From NCBI GenBank assembly GCA_964617665.1, contig CAZUAH010000481.1, positions 1 to 10,774 of the forward strand: a stretch of 10,774 nt of DNA, read 5' to 3'. The notes beneath the pieces are model-generated. The model ran no database searches and was not told the DNA's origin. It saw nothing but the letters and a program-made list of their open reading frames with translations. Below, in pieces: positions 6,901 through 10,774 of this stretch (within the stretch, counting starts at the first letter, position 1; each line of letters opens with the position of its first letter). Position numbers and translations under genes: made by a program. Origin of the DNA: JADHUC01 sp964617665 (GTDB lineage Bacteria > Planctomycetota > Planctomycetia > Pirellulales > Pirellulaceae).

Positions 6901-7968
6901 GTGGCGCGGGTTTTCAGGCTGTGGGAAAAGAAACGCGGCACCCGGCGCACCGGTTCGGAAACGGTGGGCAGGGTAGGCGAGGTCGTGTTCTCGGGCGCGC
7001 TCTTCGTGCTGGGCACGGTATCGCTGGCCGCTCTGATCTCGTCCCAGTACATGATGGCATCGCCTCGTTTCCAGCCCGGTTTCGGTTTCTGGGTCATGGT
7101 GCTGGTGTTGGGATCGTTTGTGCTCCTTGGCGGCGGAGGCCTCATATGGACTGTGTTCAACGTGCGAGCGTCGGCGGAACGACGGTCGGCGTTGGCTCGG
7201 AGGGCGGCCAACATCGACTTGACCGGCCACGTCGAACGAACACATAAGCCGCTGCCCTGCATTCCCAGCGACGCAAATCTGACGAACAGCCCAGGAATCA
7301 GCCTGCGGTACCGACTCCCCATGGTGCAGTCTCGAGCGTGGAGACTGATATTCGCCACCATGTTTTGCTTGGTTTGGAATGTTGGCGCCGTGGTGCTGGT
7401 CGTCTATGCGACGAACAGCTTCCTGGCCGGCAATCCCGAGTGGTTTCTGATTTACTTCACGGTGCCGTTTTTGGTGATCGGCGGTTGCTCGGTTTACGAC
7501 TTGGTGCGTCAGATCGTGATTCATACAGGTATCGGCCCAACGAATGTGGAGATTTCACATCATCCTCTTCGCCGAGGCGGTAGGTACGATGTATACGTGT
7601 CCCAAGCGGGTCGCCTGTCGATGAGAATGCTGACTCTGAATCTCGTATGCGAGGAAGCGGCTACCTACCGTCAAGGAACTGACGTCCGCACCGAGCAACG
7701 GCGAGTTTTCGATCGGCAGGTGTTTCGTAAGACGGAATTCTCGATCGATCCAGGGATGCCGTTCGAGCACGAATGTTCATTTCAATTGCCTAATGATGCC
7801 ATGCACTCATTCCAATCTGAGCACAACGCGATAAATTGGAAGCTGATCGTGCGCGGCCAGGCAGACGCATGGCCGGTTTACGAACGGAGTTACCCTATCG
7901 TTGTCCATCCCGACCATGACGGCGACAAAAACGTTGATCGACCCGCTGATCGCGATATCGATACGTAG
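6901..7968 (+). CDS. Four-TM membrane protein with C-terminal arrestin-like domain
   Basis: A 355-residue protein of unknown function. Four hydrophobic segments are visible: about 28-48 (VVFSGALFVLGTVSLAALIS), 62-86 (FWVMVLVLGSFVLLGGGGLI), 148-172 (LIFATMFCLVWNVGAVVLVV) and 181-203 (WFLIYFTVPFLVIGGCSVYD). The loop between the two pairs (~87-147) is hydrophilic. The C-terminal ~140 residues are beta-rich and resemble the arrestin/Spo0M-like sandwich: VEISHHPLRRGGRYDVYV, MLTLNLVCEEAATYRQGTD, then FQLPNDAMHSFQSEHNAINWKLIVRG and a closing YPIVVHP strand. The family assignment is by pattern. I chose GTG 6901 because GGGAG lies ten bases upstream and the extension to 6838 overlaps the promoter candidate. 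By the positive-inside tendency the basic N-terminus (KKRGTRR) and the C-terminal domain would be cytoplasmic. It overlaps the next gene by 53 nt. Confidence 0.75.
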   Translation: MARVFRLWEKKRGTRRTGSETVGRVGEVVFSGALFVLGTVSLAALISSQYMMASPRFQPGFGFWVMVLVLGSFVLLGGGGLIWTVFNVRASAERRSALARRAANIDLTGHVERTHKPLPCIPSDANLTNSPGISLRYRLPMVQSRAWRLIFATMFCLVWNVGAVVLVVYATNSFLAGNPEWFLIYFTVPFLVIGGCSVYDLVRQIVIHTGIGPTNVEISHHPLRRGGRYDVYVSQAGRLSMRMLTLNLVCEEAATYRQGTDVRTEQRRVFDRQVFRKTEFSIDPGMPFEHECSFQLPNDAMHSFQSEHNAINWKLIVRGQADAWPVYERSYPIVVHPDHDGDKNVDRPADRDIDT

Positions 7969-8356
7969 CCCGAACGGAGTCTTTCACCCGGGCGACCAGT
8001 TGGATTGCGAGTATCAGATCGACGCGATTCAACCGACCGAGATCCAGGCGGTCGAGGTCTCTGTGCTGTGGTACACGGAAGGTAAGGGAGACGAGGATCT
8101 GGGAGTCCACTATTTCGAGCGGTTCACTCCAAGCGATGTGGTCGATGGGGATGTGAGACAATTGCATCGTCTCCAGACGGAACTCCCCCGTACTCCGCTG
8201 AGCTATGCCGGCACAATCGTGAAGATACGTTGGTGTGTCCGAGTGAGGCTATTCTGGGGACGCGGCAAAGAGACATCGGCCGATCGTGTCTTCCAATTGG
8301 TGCCGCGGCCGGCGCTCGACCAAAGGCTTGGGCCCGATTCGTCCGGGCCGAAGTGA
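7916..8356 (+). CDS. Soluble arrestin-like (Spo0M-like) protein
   Basis: A 146-residue protein without signal peptide or membrane segment. The beta-strand pattern fits one arrestin-type domain: PNGVFHPGDQLDCEYQI (19-35), VEVSVLWYTEGKG (46-58), then LPRTPLSYAGTIVKIRW (90-106) followed by CVRVRLFWGRGKE. The phrase 'PLSY-G-IVKIRW-VRVRL' is the part most like arrestin/Spo0M sandwiches. I start at ATG 7916; no Shine-Dalgarno is visible and an in-frame TTG lies at 7901. The reading frame overlaps the end of the upstream gene by 53 nt, which suggests translational coupling. It may pair with the arrestin-like domain of its upstream neighbour, or supply a second lobe of a split two-lobed arrestin; this is inference. 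Function is unknown. Confidence 0.7.
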   Translation: MTATKTLIDPLIAISIRSPNGVFHPGDQLDCEYQIDAIQPTEIQAVEVSVLWYTEGKGDEDLGVHYFERFTPSDVVDGDVRQLHRLQTELPRTPLSYAGTIVKIRWCVRVRLFWGRGKETSADRVFQLVPRPALDQRLGPDSSGPK

Positions 8357-8390
8357 CTCTTACTCGCAAGCAAATCTGCCCTTCCCTGCC

Positions 8391-9023
8391 ATGAACAACG
8401 GCGGCCCCAACGCGTCTTCTTCGCCGAGCAATCCGTTCTCGACGCGTTACATCTCGCCGGATGCGGCCCCCTTTCTATTCCCGGAATGCACCGATACGTC
8501 GGCCCTAATCACCAAGCTTCACGAGACCGGCTGGTGGGGCGAGATCGTTGGTCCACACGGCAGCGGCAAGACTACCTTGTCGCGCACGCTGGTGCCGCAC
8601 CTTGAGAAAGCGGGACGCCGCGTCGAATCGTATGTACTGCACCAGTCGGAGCGGCGATTGGCGCTGCCACGACGTGCCATACGCGAGTGGAACCGGGAAA
8701 CGCAAGTGGTCATTGACGGCTACGAACAGCTTGGCTGGATCAATCGCATTCGACTAAAGCGAGCCTGTCGAAGACGCGGCGCGGGACTGCTGGTCACAAC
8801 TCACAAACCGACTGGGCTGCCGCTCGTTTGGCGAACGGAGACTTCGCCGGAGCTTGCTCACGTTCTGGTCGCACGCCTACTACCTGCCGAATACGCATCG
8901 TGGATTGGTGCGGAAGACGTGTCGGACGCTTTTTCGGCGTGTCGCGGAAACCTGCGCGAGGTGCTGATGGCCTTATACGACGTTTTTGAGGATAGGGCGA
9001 AGGAAGCCGGTGCGCGGGGCTGA
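8391..9023 (+). CDS. Small P-loop NTPase
   Basis: A 210-residue protein. Walker A is GPHGSGKT at residues 54-61, directly after WWGEIV. The likely Walker B is QVVIDGYEQL with Asp109; the residue after the Asp is Gly rather than the usual acidic one, so Glu112 may serve instead. A basic helix follows (RIRLKRACRRRGAGLL), then VTTHKPTGLP with Thr136/Thr137 in sensor-1 position. There is no ABC signature or Q-loop, and no obvious arginine finger, so I place it only as a P-loop NTPase of AAA or KAP-like shape. The first ~45 residues are Ser/Pro/Asn-rich, then NPFSTRYISPDAAPFLFP. The start ATG has no clear ribosome site, and it lies 34 bp after the preceding stop, consistent with coupling in one transcript. 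It probably powers or switches the membrane/arrestin pair, but the substrate is unknown. Confidence 0.75.
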   Translation: MNNGGPNASSSPSNPFSTRYISPDAAPFLFPECTDTSALITKLHETGWWGEIVGPHGSGKTTLSRTLVPHLEKAGRRVESYVLHQSERRLALPRRAIREWNRETQVVIDGYEQLGWINRIRLKRACRRRGAGLLVTTHKPTGLPLVWRTETSPELAHVLVARLLPAEYASWIGAEDVSDAFSACRGNLREVLMALYDVFEDRAKEAGARG

Positions 9024-9465
9024 ATGACCTTGCATGATTCTGGGAGAGATGAAGTTGTCCCGTGGTCTCCTGACCACGGGACGTACGAGACCGAAGGCGC
9101 CCGGAAATCAGGGGAGACCGGTAGTCGGATCGGCGGCCCGGTCAGGAGACCGGGCCACAACGCGCCGAATCGTGCAAACTCACTTAGGCTGAAACTGGCT
9201 TGTTCTCCGCGTTCGGCTCGCCAATCTATCGACAGGGCTTCTATCGTCAGATGAGTTTGCCCAACCCGAGCGTCTTCCGAGGCTTATCAAGGTCACCTCT
9301 GCCGTGCATCTGAAGAAAATCTCTTCAGAAGTCTCGCATTCTTTCACGTTTCCGCTCCCCAACCGTTTCGCGTGGCCTAAATTACAGCATCGAATTGTGC
9401 GCTCATGGCTTACGGGCATGGGCCTGCACAACCGTTAGAATCCGAACCTAATGCGGAGAAGCGAC
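9024..9465. other. Intergenic stretch with paired hairpins
   Basis: This 442 bp spacer holds the 108 bp paired-hairpin element (9054-9161). It also has a third 8 bp hairpin at 9309-9329 (TCTGAAGA and TCTTCAGA around AAATC), and a distant inverted pair GCAAACTCA (9174-9182) and TGAGTTTGC (9252-9260). A -10-like TAGAAT lies at 9436-9441, 24 bases before the next start codon, without a matching -35. I find no gene; the minus-strand frame 9180-9431 looks random. Confidence 0.6.
9054..9161. repeat. REP/BIME-like element: two perfect hairpins in inverted orientation
   Basis: Left hairpin: arms GTCCCGTGGTC (9057-9067) and GACCACGGGAC (9072-9082) with loop TCCT. Right hairpin: arms GGCCCGGTC (9135-9143) and GACCGGGCC (9148-9156) with loop AGGA. 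Both are perfect. The core of the left one, GGTCTCCTGACC, is the exact reverse complement of the right core, GGTCAGGAGACC, and the unit is bounded by GTTGT (9054-9058) and ACAAC (9157-9161). A degenerate third core, TCAGGGGAGACCGG, lies at 9108-9121. This is the layout of paired palindromic repeats such as BIMEs. It follows the NTPase gene stop by about 30 bases and may also end that transcript, although no U-tract is seen. Confidence 0.7.
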
Positions 9466-10722
9466 ATGTCACGACCAGCGGTGAAACTTCAGATCGTCGC
9501 GTGTGTCGTCCTGTTTCAGGCGATTGTTGGCGTCCAATGTGCCGACGCCTACACACTTACGGATTGGATGCGGACATGGCCCAACTACCACGGGCCGAGT
9601 CTGCCAGCGGCGCCGGCTGCCCTTCCGATGACTCCACCCATGTCTCCGCTGCCTGTGCCTACTGACACTACACCGCCAAGCATCACAATACCGCCACCCA
9701 CTACGCCACCGCCGACCTTCACGCCGCCGCCAACGGTCACCGCGCCTGCCACAACTTGCGCAGCCCCGGCAACGACCTCAAGTGCGTCGCCGGTCTACGC
9801 CCCAGCAACGCCGCCCCGTGCGGGGCGTGGTTGGTGCGATTGGCTTTTCGGCCGGCGCGCAGTGGGCTATCGGCCCGAAGTTCGTTATCGCACCCAATTG
9901 ATGCGAGTACCTACGACGAACTACCGCCCAGTCACGACCTACCATCCCGTGACCGGAACCGCCATTACAAACGTACAGCCATGCACAACATACTCTTGGC
10001 AGTTCCGGCGATTGCCGTATACGACATATCGGCCTATGTATGCACCCGCTAGGGCTCCGTGGGTCGCCCCAAACACTCCGGTGGTCACGGGCTACTATCC
10101 AGGAACAGTGGTTTCCGCACCAAGCACGACATGTGCGCCGCCATCCGCGACGCCCTACTACACACCGCCACCGGCATCGACAACGCCATCGCTCCCGTCC
10201 ACGCCAGCGTTTCCAACCACGCCGATGCCATCATCTGCGCCGAGATCGCTGACAACCCCAGGGCCGACCACGCCTGCCGACCGAGCACCGAGTCTGGCGC
10301 CGAACGGTCTTTCGCCATTGGAGAATGGCCAACCAGAACCTACGATTCGCAACTATCCGCCGATGGAACCGATCGAGGGCGCGAATGGCAAATCGAATGG
10401 CGAGTCCACTGACGGGAAGTCAAATGAAGTGAAAAAGGAGCCAGCACCGCCAGAGGGCGATATTCTACAACTTACACCCGTACCAGATCCGGATGCCGGT
10501 GCTGATCGCAATAAGATCCAGGCCGCGCCAAGTCTCTTTGACCCCAACGACCGGACCGCCAATCGATCGGCAAGGCCCGCATGGTCCTACTCGACCATAG
10601 CTTGGCCTGACAAGCCTACGGTAAGCACACGGGAGCCGGCGCCGACCGAAGTGGTGGAACCGGACTCTATCGACGAGAAAGAGGAATTGGACAGCAGCGG
10701 CTGGGAAGCCGTTCAACCGTAG
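9466..10722 (+). CDS. Secreted Pro/Thr/Tyr-rich protein with YRP motifs
   Basis: A 418-residue protein of unknown function, probably exported. It starts with a signal peptide (Lys8 followed by a hydrophobic core IVACVVLFQAIVGV). Cleavage is likely after Ala28 (VQCADA-YTL); Cys25 is not in a good lipobox. Residues ~45-118 are a Pro/Thr/Ala-rich linker. A compact core at about 121-193 contains GWCDWLFGRR, VGYRPEVRYRTQLMRVPTTN, then YRPVTTYHPVTG, QPCTTYSWQFRRLPYTTYRPMY. YRP occurs at 135, 153 and 188, with Cys124 and Cys173 able to pair. Another Pro/Thr/Ser-rich linker runs from ~200 to 300, and an acidic/polar tail (GKSNGESTDGKSNE; EKEELDSS) ends the protein. The start is ATG 9466, with GGAG seven bases before it; ATG 9451 is a poorer choice. 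I recognise the YRP core as a pattern of planctomycete secreted proteins. It is a candidate cell-envelope or surface component. Confidence 0.75.
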   Translation: MSRPAVKLQIVACVVLFQAIVGVQCADAYTLTDWMRTWPNYHGPSLPAAPAALPMTPPMSPLPVPTDTTPPSITIPPPTTPPPTFTPPPTVTAPATTCAAPATTSSASPVYAPATPPRAGRGWCDWLFGRRAVGYRPEVRYRTQLMRVPTTNYRPVTTYHPVTGTAITNVQPCTTYSWQFRRLPYTTYRPMYAPARAPWVAPNTPVVTGYYPGTVVSAPSTTCAPPSATPYYTPPPASTTPSLPSTPAFPTTPMPSSAPRSLTTPGPTTPADRAPSLAPNGLSPLENGQPEPTIRNYPPMEPIEGANGKSNGESTDGKSNEVKKEPAPPEGDILQLTPVPDPDAGADRNKIQAAPSLFDPNDRTANRSARPAWSYSTIAWPDKPTVSTREPAPTEVVEPDSIDEKEELDSSGWEAVQP

Positions 10723-10752
10723 TACTCTGCCGCATCTTGGTTTTCGGGTAGT

Positions 10753-10770
10753 GGATCTTGCCAAAGATCC
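10753..10770 (+). terminator. Hairpin after the secreted-protein gene, possible terminator
   Basis: GGATCTT (10753-10759) and AAGATCC (10764-10770) form a perfect 7 bp stem with a GCCA loop, 30 bases after the stop codon of the preceding gene. Only TTCG follows before the window ends, so a U-tract cannot be judged. Confidence 0.45.
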
Positions 10771-10774
10771 TTCG

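Noticed and set aside
6585..7247. 220-codon plus-strand frame bridging lpxA and the next gene
   Set aside because: Out of frame with two well-supported genes and without domain signal.
6853..7524. 223-codon minus-strand frame
   Set aside because: Antisense to the four-TM protein; His/Gln/Arg-rich composition is typical of a shadow frame.
1..10774. CRISPR array or insertion sequence
   Set aside because: No regularly spaced direct repeats, and no transposase or integrase reading frame on either strand.

Overview
The window looks like chromosomal DNA of a Planctomycetota bacterium, probably of the Pirellulales. This rests on recognised gene types, not on a search. Those types are a 61-residue basic SERRKELKRRR protein of the DUF6800 kind, a 112-residue TPR protein of a type I associate with this phylum, an LpxA (so a lipid-A-type outer membrane), and a secreted Pro/Thr/Tyr-rich protein with YRP motifs. 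Genes are loosely packed, on both strands, with several 300-490 bp gaps. I see no tRNA, rRNA, CRISPR array, transposase or integrase.

Layout. Positions 2-538 (+) are the 3' part of a TPR protein gene. A 492 bp gap with one strong hairpin follows. A 124-residue protein with one C-terminal membrane segment lies on the minus strand (1031-1405). A 411 bp divergent promoter region leads to an RdgC-like DNA-binding protein (1817-2995, +). After a 401 bp gap comes the AAA+ protein ComM/YifB (3397-4935, +). Two minus-strand genes follow: the DUF6800-like protein (4965-5150) and the small TPR protein (5275-5613). lpxA (5927-6793, +) is transcribed divergently from them.

Positions 6901-9023 (+) hold a tight three-gene unit: a four-TM protein with an arrestin-like C-terminal domain, a soluble arrestin-like protein whose gene overlaps the first by 53 nt, and a small P-loop NTPase. 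Next is a 108 bp element made of two perfect hairpins in inverted orientation, a REP/BIME-like structure. The window ends with the secreted YRP protein (9466-10722) and a hairpin.

Functional themes. RdgC-like and ComM are both linked by family to RecA-driven recombination, and they lie on the same strand next to each other. LpxA makes the first acylated precursor of lipid A. The membrane/arrestin/NTPase cluster is the best candidate for an undescribed system, because the three genes are tightly linked and none has a known role. The secreted protein is likely exported to the periplasm or cell surface.
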